Shown piece after piece: positions 21,564 through 33,984 of a stretch of DNA of 64,000 nucleotides. The translations under genes were made by a program, and so were the position numbers. Where the stretch lies: NCBI GenBank assembly GCA_039707655.1, contig CM077666.1:286119166-286183165 (forward strand), read 5' to 3'. Within the stretch, counting starts at the first letter, position 1. Every line of letters begins with the position of its first letter. This stretch comes from Elymus sibiricus (taxonomy: Eukaryota; Streptophyta; Magnoliopsida; Poales; Poaceae). The notes below the pieces were generated by a model. The model was not told the DNA's origin. It saw only the letters and a list, made by a program, of their open reading frames with translations, and ran no database searches.

Positions 21564-24500
21564 AATCTGTAATGTTTGTATTGCAGGGAGTTGGTAATTG
21601 TGAAATAGTACAAAATGCTCTTCACAAACTATGGCTGATGTATAAGGATAGCCAGAATGCTAATAGGCTTGCATGCCTGGAACATTCATATACTGTCCAT
21701 AATCTTACAGAATAGAAAAGGAAGCTGCAGAAGACTTCTGAGAAGCTTGTTGAGGATGTGAACAGCCTCCTGGATGCCTAGGATAACCTTGCGCAGGAAA
21801 GGAAAGTTACAAGGAGGGTGAACAGGAGAAGATCACTCTCTCTATTGAAAACAACATGGGAAATCTGAAGGAACAACTTGGTGCAAAGGATGTTGATATC
21901 ACTAAACTGAAGGGCGTTGTTGACCAGTTGAAGTTCATTCATGTTGCTCAAGGCAATGTCATTGGGAATTTGGAGTTCAATCATCTTAAAGAGAAGAAAA
22001 AGATGAGCACTGATAAGGGGACTTTGGAGTTTTGCTTTGCTGGCCTAAAGAAAGAGAAGAAGTTGAGCACTAAGAAGAGCAATGTGGAGTGTTGCATTGC
22101 TAACCTTAAGAAAGAGAAGGATAAGTTGAGAACCGAGAAGAGTGATGTCTACTATGCAATTTTATTCTTGTAGACTCGTGTTGGGCCTCCAAGCGCAGAG
22201 TTTTGTAGTACAATAGCAAATTTCCCTCAAGTGGATGACCTAAGGTTTATCAATCCGTGGGAGGCGTAGGTTGAAGATGGTCTCTCTCAAATAACCCTGC
22301 AATCAAATACAAGAAATCTCTTGTGTCCCCAACACACCCAATACAATGGTAAATTGTATAGGTGCACTAGTTCGGTGAAGAGATGGTGATACAAGTGTAG
22401 TATGGATAGTAGGTATAGGTTTTTGTAATATGAAAATAAAAAAACAGCAAGGCAGCAAGTGATAAAACAGAGCACAAACGGTATTGCAATGCTTAGAAAC
22501 AAGGTCTAGGGTTCATACTTTCGCTAGTGCAATCTCTCAACAATGCTAATATAATTGGATCATATAACCATCCCTCAACGTGCAATAAAGAATCACTCCC
22601 AAGTTCCTATTAGCGGAGAATATAAGATAGAAATTGTTTGTAGGGTACGAAACCACCTCAAAGTTATCCTTTCCGATCGATCTATTGAGCTATTCCTATA
22701 AGTGTCACAAACAACCCTAGAATTCGTACTAAAATAACACCATATGATACACATCAACCAACTATAATGTCACCTAGATACTCCAATGTCACCACAAGTA
22801 TCCGTGAGTTGATTATACGATATGCATCAAACAACTTCATAATCATAATATTCAATCCACACAAAGAACTCCAAGGAGCACCCCAAAGTTTCTATCGGAG
22901 AAAAGATAATGAAAACATGCATCAACCCCTATGCATAGATTACCCCAATGTCACCTCGGGAATCCGCGAGTTGAGTGCCAAAACATATATCAAGTGAATC
23001 AATATAATACCCCATTGTCACCACGGGTATTCATATGCAAGATATACATCAAGTGTTCTCAAATCTGCAATATTCAATCCGACAATAACGAAACCTCAAA
23101 GGGAAAAGATTCGATTCATCACAACAAGAATAGAGAGGGAAGAAACACCATATGATCCAACTATATTAACAAAGCTCGCGATACATCAAGATCGTGCCAT
23201 ATCAAGAACGCGAGAGAGAAAGAGATCAAACACATAGCTACTAGTACATACCCTCAGCCCCGAGGGTGAACTACTCCCTCCTCGTCATGGAGACCGTCAG
23301 GATGATGAAGATGGCCTCCGGTGATGATTCCCCCTTCGACAGGGTGACGGAAAAGGGCTCCAGATGGGATCCCCTTGGTACAGAGGCTTGCGGCGGCGTA
23401 AAAACTCATCTAGGTTAACTTTCGGGGGTTTCTGAATATATAGGATTTTTCAGCGTTGGAATCACGCAAAGAGGTGCCACAGGGGGCCCACGAGGCACCA
23501 GGGCGCGCCTGGGGGGGGTGGCGCGCCCTGGTGGCTTGTGGGGCCCCTGTGGCTCTTCTGCTGCTCCCCCGAAGCTTCCTGTGTTTGTTTTCTTCCAGAA
23601 AAAATCGTCAAAAAGTTTCGCTGCATTTGGACTTCATTTGATATGGATTTTTTGAAAAACCAAAAACAAGCAGAAAACAGCAACTGGCACTGGGCACTAG
23701 GTCAATATGTTAGTCCATAGAAATCATATAAAAGCCATATAAAAGTGCACCAAAATCATATAAAATTATAATAAACATGGCATGAATACTTCATAAATTA
23801 TAGATACGTTGGAGACGTATCAGCATCCCCAAGCTTAATTCCTGCTCGTCCTCGAGTAGGTAAATGATAAAAAAATAATTTATGAAGTGTGAATGCTAGC
23901 ATAGTACATAAGTTTGATCAATGATAATTTCAATCACTTTTTCTAGCATCAATATATATCATAATCAGTAGCTCATCTCATAAAACTTCTCATGATCAAG
24001 TACCAAGCTATTCACATGTTTAGAGTATAGGCCATAAACTTTCTTGAAAACTAACAAACTATGTTCTCAGTCATCAAACAATTGCAATTCATCTTATTTT
24101 CAGAAAGGGTCTATGTAAGAGCTTTGATCTAGCAAATTCCACATACTCAACTATCATTTAGTCTTCCATGATTGCTGACACTCAAAGCATATTTTTAGAA
24201 CAAACTGTTCAATCAAACACATAGAAAGATAGGGGCTTAATGTTTTGCCTCCCAACTTATTTATCTCATGGATAATGTCAACAATAATAACTCATGATCA
24301 CCTATATTCAACTGGATATAAGTGCCTGGATCATTCCCTACCACATGATGCTTGCCAACTAGAGAATAATTGAGGTTGAAACGAGAAGAAATAATATTGA
24401 CTCTTGCATAAAAGTAAATACATAAAAGTAAATGCATAAAAGTAAAAGATAGGCCCTTCGCAGAGGGAAGCAGAGGTTGTCATGCGCTTTTTATTTTTGG

Positions 24501-25407
24501 ATGTCAAGCCCTTAATGCAAAGGAACGTCACGTTATATTGCCCCTTGTGATAGGAACCTTTATTATGCAGTCCGTCGTTTTATTTCTTTACCATCACAAG
24601 TTCGTACAACGCTTATTTTTCCTTGCAATAAAAGATCATACATATTTTAGGAGCAATTTTTATTGCTTTTTGCACCGATGACAACTTACTTGAAGGATCT
24701 TATTCAATCCATAGGTAGATATGGTGGACACTCATGGCAAGAAACTGAGTTTAAGGGTTTTTGGATGCACAAGTAGTATCTCTACTTAGTACGAATTTTT
24801 GGCTAGCAAAAGATCCTAAGCAAGCACCACATGTTAGAGGATCCATGACAATATAACTTCTATGTGAATATAAACAAACATAACTCATTACGTTGTCTTC
24901 CTTGTCCAACGTCAACTACTTGATCAAGCTTGAAAATAATTAATGGGGGCTCACAATCATAGAAGATGTCCAAGATAGTATATTTATATGTGAAATTTCT
25001 ATTTCTTCAAAATTCTTTCATGAATTGTTCAAGTGACCAATGCTATGTTTGTCATCTTTCAATAAATTTTACCACTTATTCTTCTTGTATGTGAAGTCAC
25101 TACTCCCCATGGGACAAGCATATGAAGCATATAAATTTCAACTTTATGATATTCAATTCATTTCAACAATTTACTCATAGGATATAAGTGAAGAACAAGA
25201 GTAAATGACAAACTACTCCAAAAAGATATAAGTGAAGACCAAATGAGTAGTTAAGTAAATAGGTAGCTATGTGAGGACTCTCTCTCATTTACAAATTTTA
25301 GATCTTAAGTATTTTATTCAAACAACAAAGAAAACAAAATAAAATGACATTCCAAGAATAGCACAACTCATGTGAAGAAGCAAAAACTTAGGCTCAACCA
25401 AGACTAA

Positions 25408-26810
25408 CCGATAATTGTTGATGAAGAAAGGTGGGATGCCTACCGGGGCATCCCCAAGCTTAGGTGCTTGAGACTTCTTGAAATATTATATTGGGATGCC
25501 TTAGGCATCCCCAAGATTGAGCTTTTGTGTCTCCTTAATTCCTCTCATATCACGGTTTCCCTAAATCTTAAATACTTCATCCACACAAAACTCAACAAGA
25601 ACTCGTGAGATAAGTTAGTATAAATCAACTCACAACCTTAACATTCTCTACTGTAGCAAATTACTAAAATTATAATTAAACATTGCATACTAAATGTCTC
25701 TGCATATTTAATACTCCTATCCTCAAATAGAATCATTAAACAAGCAAACATATGCAAAAAATGCAACTATGACAGCAATCTGCCAAAACAGAACAGTCTG
25801 TAAAGGGGGATTTAAAATTCATACCTCCCTAACTCCAAAAATTCTGAAAAATTACCACGTGACAGAGAACTCATGCATGCTTAATGTTAAAATTATCAGA
25901 TTTTTATCATGTTCTGACTATTCAGGAATATTCTGGACATAACAGAAAACTTTCTGTTTTCAAACAACAACACATAAACTTGCAAACTGAGCATTGTAAA
26001 GGCTATACTTGGCATTTTATTGGGATAAAAGATACAAAACCTTATTATTGATAAAATCAAGCACATATCAACAGAAGAAAATGATGCTTCAAGCAAAACT
26101 CATATTATGTGATGAATAAAAATATAGCTCCGAGTGAGGTTACCGATAGTGTTGAAGACGAAAGAGGGGGTGCCTTCCGGGGCATCCCCAAGCTTAGACG
26201 CTTGAGTCTTCCTTGAGTATTACCTTGGGGTGCCTTGGGCATCCCCAAACTTAGGGTTTTGCCACTCCTTATTCTCCTCATATCGATATCTCACCCAAAA
26301 CTTAAAAACTTTAATCACACAAAACTTAACGGAACTTGTGAGATAGGTTAGTATGATAGAAATAAATCATCCACTTAGGTACTATCAAGAAAAGTTTCAT
26401 AATTATTATCACATAATTAATACTGTATTCTATCATTTCCACAATTTATATTACTCAATATAAGCTATGGAAACACTAAAACAAGCAAACTATGCATCGA
26501 AAACAGAATCTGTCAAAAACAGAACAGCGTGTAGTAAGAGATTTAAAAACCATACTTATGTACCTCCAAAAATTCTGAAAAATTAGGACAACGTAAAAAT
26601 TTTGTAACCCAATGCTCTGTAAAAATTTCAGAATTTTCTCACGCTCCAGTACAGAATAGAAATTCCAGAACTGGACGCAAAAGTTTCTGTTTTTGCACAG
26701 AATCGAATCAACAAGTATACACACTATCCCAAAGGCTTTACTTGGCACATTATTGAAAGAAAACATATAAAACATAATTACTACAGTATATTAATCATGT
26801 GGACACACAA
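25408..26810 (-). repeat. Internal ~720-bp direct repeat with purine-tract motifs
   Basis: Two diverged units (about 25408-26085 and 26140-26810) each contain GCATCCCCAAGCTTAG, a second GCATCCCCAA about 55 bases on, and a shared AACAGAACAG block. On the element strand each carries AAGCTTGGGGATGC, the same motif that abuts the 3' LTR. Confidence 0.7.
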
Positions 26811-26857
26811 AAACAGTAGGTACAAATATTGGGTTGTCTCCCAACAAGCGCTTTTCT

Positions 26858-27646
26858 TTAATGCCTTTTAGCTAGGCATGATGATTTCAATGATGCTCGC
26901 ATAAAAGTAAAGAATTGAAACACAAACAAAGCATCATGAATCATATTACAAGCATATTTAAGCCTAACCCACTTCCTATGCACAGGGATTTTGTGAGCAA
27001 ACAATTTATGGGAGCAAGAATCAACTAGCATAGGAAGGCAAAACAAGCATAACTTCAAAACTTTGAACATAAAGAGAAGAAACTTGATATTATTGAGAAG
27101 CCTACAAGCATATATTCCTCTCTCATAGTAATTTTCAGTAGCATCATGAAGAAATTCAACAACATACCCATAACACAAATCATTCTTTTCATGATCTACA
27201 AGCATAGAAATTTTATTACTCTCCACATAAGTAGAATTATTCTCATGAATAGTAGTGGGAGCAAAATCAACAAAATAGCTATCATGTGATACTTGATTGG
27301 CATAATCCAATTGAAAACTAAAATCTTGATGACAAGTTTCATGGTTATCATTATTCTTTATAACATACATGTCATCACAATAAATTTTCTCATCAAAACT
27401 TGGGGGACTAAAAATATCATCTTCATCAAACATAGCATCCCCAAGCTTGTGGCTTTGCATATCATTAGCATCATGGATACTCATAGAATTCATAATAACA
27501 ACCTTGCAATCATGCTCATCATTCAAAGATTTTATTCTAAACATTTTATTGAATTCTTCTTCTATCAATTGAGCACATTTTTCCGCTCCATCATTTTCAA
27601 GAAAGACATTATAAAGATGAATAATATGAGGCAACCTCAATTCCAT
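26858..27646 (-). CDS. Uncharacterised ORF of the LARD-like element (262 aa)
   Basis: This is an open frame on the element's sense strand, starting about 130 bases inside the 5' LTR at an ATG (MELRLPHIIHLYN). The central part is acidic and Asn/His-rich (DIFSPPSFDEKIYCDDMY), and residues from about 190 form a hydrophobic stretch (FLLFMFKVLKLCLFCL). I recognise no Pfam domain and no gag motif. The position corresponds to gag in autonomous elements. It survives without stops although the element lacks pol. A chance ORF in AT-rich DNA is possible but unlikely at this length. Confidence 0.5.
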   Translation of the reverse strand: MELRLPHIIHLYNVFLENDGAEKCAQLIEEEFNKMFRIKSLNDEHDCKVVIMNSMSIHDANDMQSHKLGDAMFDEDDIFSPPSFDEKIYCDDMYVIKNNDNHETCHQDFSFQLDYANQVSHDSYFVDFAPTTIHENNSTYVESNKISMLVDHEKNDLCYGYVVEFLHDATENYYERGIYACRLLNNIKFLLFMFKVLKLCLFCLPMLVDSCSHKLFAHKIPVHRKWVRLKYACNMIHDALFVFQFFTFMRASLKSSCLAKRH

Positions 27647-29551
27647 ATTTTCTTGTAGTTTTCTTTTATAAACCAAACTAGTGATAAAACAAGAAACTAA
27701 AAGATTCGATTGCAAAATCTAAAGATATACCTTCAAGCACTCACCTCCCCGGCAACGGCGCCAGAAAAGAACTTGATGTCTACTACGCAACTTTATTCTT
27801 GTAGACTCGTGTTGGGCCTCCAAGCGCAGAGTTTTGTAGGACAGTAGCAAATTTCTCTCAAGTGAATGACCTAAGGTTTATCAATCCGTGGGAGGCGTAG
27901 GTTGAAAATGGTCTCTCTCAAACAACCCTGCAATCAAATTCAAGAAATCTCTTGTGTCCCCAACACACCCAATACAATGGTAAATTGTATAGGTGCACTA
28001 GTTCGTCGAAGAGATGGTGATACAAGTGTAGTATGGATAGTAGATATAGGTTTTTGTAATCTGAAAATAAAAAAACAGCAAGGTAGCAAGTGATAAAACG
28101 GAGCACAAACGGTATTGCAATGCTTAGAAACAAGGCCTAGGGTTCATACTTTCGCTAGTCCAATCTCTCAACAATACTAATATAATTGGATCATATAACC
28201 ATCCCTCAACGTGCAATAAAGAATCACTCCAAAGTTCCTATTAGCGGAGAACATAAGATAGAAATTGTTTGTAGGGTAAGAAACCACCTCAAAGTTATCC
28301 TTTCCGATCGATCTATTGAGCTATTTCTATAAGTGTCACAAACAACCCTAGAGTTCGTACTAAAATAACACCATATGATACACATCAACCAACTCTAATG
28401 TCACCTAGATACTCCAATGTCACCACAAGTATCCGTGAGTTGATTATACGATATGCATCAAACAACTTCATAATCATAATATTCTATCCACACAAAGAAC
28501 TCCAAGGAGCACCCCAAAGTTTCTATCGGAGAAAAGATAATGAAAACGTGCATCAACCCCTATGCATAGATTACCCCAATGTCACCTCGGGAATCCGCGA
28601 GTTGAGTGCCAAAACATATATCAAGTGAATCAATATAATACCCCATTGTCACCACGGGTATTCATATGCAAGACATACATCAAGTGTTCTCAAATCTAAA
28701 ATATTCAATCCGGCAATAACGAAACCTCGAAGGGAAAATATTCGATTCATCACAATAAGGATAGAGAGGGAAGAAACACCATATGATCCAACTATATTAA
28801 CAACGCTCGCGATACATCAAGATCGTGCCATATCAAGAACACGAGAGAGAGAGATCAAACACATAGCTACTAGTACATACCCTCAGCCCCGAGGGTGAAC
28901 TACTCCCTCCTCGTCATGGAGACCGCCGGGATGATGAAGATGGCCTCCGGTGATGATTCCCCCCTCCGGTAGGGTGCCGGAAAAGGGCTCCAGATGGGAT
29001 CTCCTTGGTATAGAGGCTTGCGGCGGCGTAAAAACTCATCTAGGTTAACTTTCAGGGGTTTCTGAATATATAGGATTTTTCAGCGTTGGAATCACGCAAA
29101 GAGGTGCCACAGGGGCCCCACGAGGCACCAGGGCGCGCCTGGGGGGGGGGGTGCGCCTGGGTGGCTTGTGGGGCCCCTGTGGCTCTTCTGTTGCTCCCCC
29201 GAAGCTTCCTGGGTCTGTTTCCTTCGAGAAAAAATCATCAAAAAGTTTCGCTGCATTTGGACTTCATTTGATATGGATTTTCTGGAAAACCAAAAACAAG
29301 CAGAAAACAGCAACTGGCACTGGGCACTAGGTCAATATGTTAGTCCATAGAAATCATATAAAAGCCATATAAAAATGCACCAAAATCATATAAAACTATA
29401 AGAAACATGGCATGAATACTTCATAAATTATAGATACGTTGGAGACGTATCAAAGAGCTATCTGGAGTGTTGCATTGCTGGCCTGAAGAAAGCAGGTGAT
29501 AATAACAAGAGGAAGCTCAAGGAGATCAGGGATATTTGTGATCATGACTAA

Positions 29552-29800
29552 TTTGTAATCTGGCCTTGTGGGTCATTATCTTTATTTAGAAGCTTTGAAC
29601 TATGGCTTGTAATGTGTTAACTATGAATCTTCTGAACTATGTTTCTTTTGTAGCCTTGAAATATGGCTTGTAAGGTGTGAACTAAGTTGTGTGATGAATC
29701 CTTTCAATTATGGTCTCTTCGAAGTGTTAAGTGATGAATGGTGTTTGTGATGAATCAATGTATGATGATTGTAGATGATGAATCATGGTAGATGATGAAT
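29552..29800. other. 3' flank of the GRF gene
   Basis: No gene is seen. The sequence is AT-rich with repeated ATGGCTTGTAA.GTG and GATGAATC motifs, as in a 3' UTR. Confidence 0.5.
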
Positions 29801-30351
29801 AGGCACCCTAAATGACCAAAGTACTAGTTTAAGGGTTTGGTCAACGCCGAGGCACCATAAATGACCAAAGTACTAGTTTCTGGATTTGGTCAATCCCGAG
29901 GCACCCTAAATGACCAAAGTATCTGTTTTAGGGTTTGGTCGATGCCGAGGCACCCTAAATGACCAAAGTACTAGTTTTAGAGTTTGGTCAATGCCGAGGC
30001 ACCGTAAATGACCAAAGTATTTGTTTTAGGGTTTGGTCGACGCCGAGGCACCGTAAATGACCAAAGTACTAGTTTTGGGGTTTGGTTGACGCTGAGGCAC
30101 CCTAAATGACCAAAGTATTTGTTTTAGGGTTTGGTCGACACCGAGGCACCCTAAATGACCAAAGTACTAGTTTTAGGGTTTGGTCGACGCCGAGGCACCC
30201 TAAATGGCCAAAGTACTAGTTTTAGGGTTTGGTCGACGCTGAGGCACCCTAAATGACCAAAGTACTAGTTTTGGGGTTTGGTCGATGCCGAGGCACCCTA
30301 AATGACCAAAGTACTAGTTTTGCGGTTTGGTCAATGCCGAGGCACCCTAAA
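29801..30351 (+). repeat. ~50-bp tandem repeat, about 11 copies
   Basis: The unit contains GGCACCCTAAATGACCAAAG, then TACTAGTTTTAGGGTTTGG, then TCGACGCCGA. Neighbouring units differ by one to four bases. The array lies between the convergent GRF and MuDR-like genes. Confidence 0.95.
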
Positions 30352-30652
30352 TCAACAATATCGAAATATTCATCATCATAACAGCATGATCATCATCTAG
30401 CCTTGTTCATAAAAAATTCATCAACAATATCAAAATATTCATCATCACAACAACATGATCATCATCTAGCCTTGTTCATCAACAATATCAAAATAGTCAT
30501 CATCATAACAACATGATCATCATCTAGCCTTCTTCATCAATAATATCAAAATATTCATCATTATAACAACATGATCATCATCTAGCTTTATTCATCAACA
30601 ATTCAATATATTCATCATAACAAAATGATCAACATCTAGCCTCATGCATCAT
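30352..30652 (+). repeat. 58-bp tandem repeat, 5 copies
   Basis: Units begin with ATCAACAATATC at 30352, 30420, 30478, 30536 and 30594 and contain AACATGATCATCATCTAGCC. The array follows the 50-bp array directly; together they fill the space between the convergent genes. Confidence 0.9.
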
Positions 30653-30898
30653 CATATCATCAAATAAGAAAACAATATGAAGCCCAACAGGAAATCATCA
30701 AACAAGCCATCAAAGTCTTCATCATAGCCATAATTAGGTAACTTGCATTGTGCCAAACAGTAGTACCGGTACTAGCCAACGTAGGCATAATTAAGAAGTT
30801 TTCAACATCACAAACTCACAGATGTTTTCAACATCATCAACTAACCACAGCCATCACAAACTTACTACTGTTTTGAACATCACCAGGTCACCACAAAG

Positions 30899-33800
30899 TT
30901 ACTTGTTACCCTTAGAACAATTGAACCAGTCAGACATCTTATAATAGGGCTTTCTGACTCTTCCACTACATGCAGGTCTTGGAGGCATGAAAATTTTCCT
31001 TGATCCTGGCCCAGCAGCAGGAGAAGATGCAGCAATACTTGCTGCCCTTGGAGCTCTCCTTGTTGTAGAGGGAGCTGATTGAGCTGCCCTTGTTACTGCT
31101 GGAGCTCTGCTTGGTGCCCTTGGTGCAGCAATAGTTGAAGGAGCTGCTGCACTTGGTGTTGCTGCTCTACTTGTTGCCCTTGTTGCTGGTGGAGCTGAAG
31201 GAGATGCCCTTGCTGCTGGTGGAGCTCTGCTTGTTGCCCTTACTGGAGCAGGAGCTGAAGGAGGTGCTGGTGGTGCATTGTAGTTTGCCCTGGGTGGATC
31301 TACTCTTCTATTTTCCTACAATTACAACATAGACAGATTATAAACAATATTGTGAGATTATTTTAGAAGAAATTGGAAGGATAAAGTTACCTGGTGCTGG
31401 TTCCTTCTCATTGCCATGGATAGCTTAAGAGGCTTGTGGCAGCTAGTGTACCTATGCCCAGTTAAATTGCAATTACTACAGGTGATTGAACCCATTCTAG
31501 ATGTATCCTTGGGAGCTGGCTTCTCAAACTGATTCTTTCTCCTCTTAGCTTGGTTCTTTCCTGGCTTCTCTTTGAAAACCGGTGGTTCTATGTCAGGGGT
31601 TCCAGTCTTTGGCCTTAGATCAGGCCCAAGCACATGGTAGACTATTGGATTGTAGGCTTATTGATACATGGGTGTCTTGAAGAAATCATGAACAAAATCT
31701 TCTGGATGTAGTTTAGCCTTGTTAATTGCAGAAACACCATGATTGCAAGGAATTCTAGTCATGTCCCATTTGCAACAACCACATGCATGAACTTGCAAGT
31801 TTACTGCATATGTGCTTTCTCCACATGTAACCTAGTATAGATTAGGTCCAGCTTTGATTGATTGACAATACGTAGAATGATGCTTTGCTTCTTCCAGCTT
31901 CTCAGCATATGTTGGGCATATTTGCCACTTTGCAGTCTCAGTCTTTATCTATTGGCATTGAACTTAACTAGCCTCTTAGTTCTGATCCCATCAACCATAG
32001 TTTTAATTGGTTTGCCTCTGACATCAAGTATCATCTTGTTAAATAATTCACTTATATTGTTGACAACCATGTCAGTTTTGCAGTTTTTGTCCATGGCATG
32101 TCTAGCCATATATGTTTGGCTATCCTACTAAGCCATTTCCAAGATACCTCACACATTTTTTCATGCCATCCATTGCTGCCTCATATCCATGCTCGGTATA
32201 TGAATAACTAGCCTAATCCATGTATTTCTTTAACTCTTCACCTCTAGAGCCAGCAGTTTGAAAGTTCTAATAAATATGTTTAAGGCAGAATCTTTGTGGG
32301 CAATTGGGGAACACATTGATTATGGCTTTAAGAAGGCCCTACTTGAAATAAGTAATGTTTAAATATGCTCTAACAAGGCACTGTTTGACATAACTAAGAC
32401 CCTGTTTGTTTGGGCTTTTGCTTCTGCTTTTGCAGCTTTTCCACTTTGGCAAAAAAGCCACAAAAGCTCCTAAATAGGGGCTTTTTGCTTCGTCTTTTGT
32501 CTTATGAATAAATATTGTTATATGATGGTACAAGCCAAAAGCCGAAGCAAAAAAGCACCTATTTAGGAGCTTTTTTGGCTTTTTTGCCAAAGTGAAAAAG
32601 CTGCAAAAGCAGAAGCAAAAGCCCAAACAAACAGGGCCTAAGCATGTGCAATGTGAAATTGTAGAACATATAAAAAAAGTTGATTGAGGAGTTACCTTTT
32701 GCCTAAAAGATATATTAGTGTAGTAGCTATACTTCCCTCACTCACCACCAATGGCATACTTAAAGTTGTGTTAGAAACCAAGACTAGCTTCCAGTGTCTT
32801 CCTTATCCACAAATGCAAATGCAATGGGAAATATGTTGTTATTCCCATCTCTTCCAGTTGCAGCCAGGATTAGCTGTGATGTTGTTAGCTTTATAAATCA
32901 CCCATCAACACCTACAACACCACATAGCATAAGTTTATCAGAGGAAGGTAACCAATCTTCCTCTAGAATTTGATCCAAACTTGCATGGACCTTGTTGTTG
33001 GCCCCCTTCTCTGACTTCCTCCTGTGCTACTTCCTCCTCTGCTAGTTCCTCCTCTGCTGCCCTCCACTACTGCCTCCTCCTCTACCGCCTCATCCTCCTC
33101 CTCATCTGGTTCATATAGCTCATCCACATCAGTGTCACCTTCAAAGTGATTGAGTGGATCATCCCTATGCCTCCTCATTGCCTCAAGGCTAGCAATTATA
33201 CCCTCATCTACTAGCAATTCATTGTCACTATCACTGTCAGTATAATCTTCAGCAAGTAGCTCTGGAAGTTTTCTTTTAGCTGCAATTTATCTCTTTGTTT
33301 CTTATTGCTCCTAAACTTCTCAATCTCTTCATTCCTGTTCTGCTCCATCATCTGCTCTATGTGCTCTTGCACTTGGTCTGTCTCCATGAAATACTCATGC
33401 ATGTCCTCACCAAAGTCCAATGCAAATTTTGGTTATGATGGACCCTTGAGCTTTAACAAACAAGAACTCTCATGTGTGTTCATGACCTGCACTGGCTGTG
33501 GTTGTGGCTTTGCTGGACTAGGGAAAAGCACTCCTGTTGTATCTATCTCATACACAACTGGCACACCTGTTCAGACAAGGGGACCCGCTCTTCACAAATA
33601 TGACCAATGTTCAAATCAGATGGTCTTGGAGCATCACTTCCCATTACTGTAATGTTGGTCACAGTCTTTTGTTTACTAGCTATGTCATCCAACATTTCCT
33701 CCACCTTGTCATCATCAGTTAGTTCTTCCATTGCTGACACCCCAACACCTGGATCTCTGACATAATACATAAAGTCTCTACTACTATAGCCTTCAAGCTA

Positions 33801-33920
33801 TATTAGTGCAATCAGATTCCAAAATGTTATGTCTGATAAGTTTATACTTCTTTCCAAATTATCTCTGTCAAAGAAATGGAATATGAGTTCCCAGACTTCA
33901 TCATCCAAACTACAAATAAA
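30899..33920 (-). pseudogene. MuDR-like (Mutator) transposase, decayed
   Basis: Minus strand, N- to C-terminal. A PB1-like region (33920-33540) has INLSDITFWNLIALI and SSRDFMYYV. An acidic linker follows (33217-32963), then transposase core pieces (32340-31900) including RFCLKHIY and KKYMD. A SWIM zinc finger (VHACGCCKWDMTRIPCNHG, ~31800-31730) and a CCHC knuckle (CSNCNLTGHRYTSCH, ~31470-31430) come next. A last exon (30899-31315) encodes an Ala/Pro/Ser-rich tail. The final intron (31316-31390) still has GT-AG ends. Stops include a TAA inside MYQ*AYN near 31656, and a MITE interrupts the core. The enzyme would cut and join MULE ends; this copy cannot be translated through. Confidence 0.82.
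32395..32641. mobile_element. Tourist-like MITE (241 bp) with TAA duplication
   Basis: The element 32398-32638 is flanked by TAA at 32395-32397 and 32639-32641. Its ends are near-perfect inverted repeats starting G(A/G)CCCTGTTTGTTTGGGC and extending for about 100 bases on each side, so single-stranded DNA or RNA would fold into one long hairpin. The ends resemble PIF/Harbinger-type Tourist MITEs. It interrupts the MuDR-like transposase. Confidence 0.85.
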
Positions 33921-33984
33921 ATACAAGTTCGGTTAAAAGTTTTGCATATAAGGAAATTTACCATGATATGAAAAAAATGACATG

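Larger units (their letters stand above)
22138..29457 (-). mobile_element. Non-autonomous LTR retrotransposon (LARD-like), 7.3 kb
   Basis: LTRs are 22143-23822 (3') and 27774-29452 (5'), about 1.68 kb each. They have TG/CA ends and are flanked by AAGAG (22138-22142, 29453-29457). A primer-binding site TGGCGCCGTTGCCGGGGA on the minus strand (27746-27763) lies ten bases inside the 5' LTR and fits tRNA-Asp, as used by many Triticeae Gypsy elements. A purine tract TTGGGGATGC abuts the 3' LTR. There is no gag, protease, reverse transcriptase or integrase. The LTRs differ by only a few percent by eye, so the insertion is fairly young. It must have been moved by another element's enzymes. Confidence 0.92.
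20656..29551 (+). pseudogene. GRF-type zinc-finger/coiled-coil gene, split by an LTR element
   Basis: Exon 1 (20656-20727) starts MVSWNNDSSEN. Exon 2 (20825-20968) holds the GRF-like finger (MCEHGKPTERFVAFEWISTRRRF...C). Exon 3 begins at 21587 with VGNCEIV and a shortened linker. In-frame TAG codons occur near 21714 and 21780, and a frameshift leads into a Lys/Glu coiled coil to 22142. At 22143 the LTR element enters. The coding sequence resumes after the target duplication at 29453 with KSYLECCIAGLKK and stops at 29551. GRF fingers bind nucleic acid. Proteins of this finger-plus-coiled-coil type are common in grass transposons, and its partner here is the convergent MuDR-like gene. It is not translatable as one protein. 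Confidence 0.75.

Noticed and set aside
29801..30652. CRISPR-like regular repeats
   Set aside because: Units are contiguous with no unique spacers and lie in a plant transposon; these are minisatellites.
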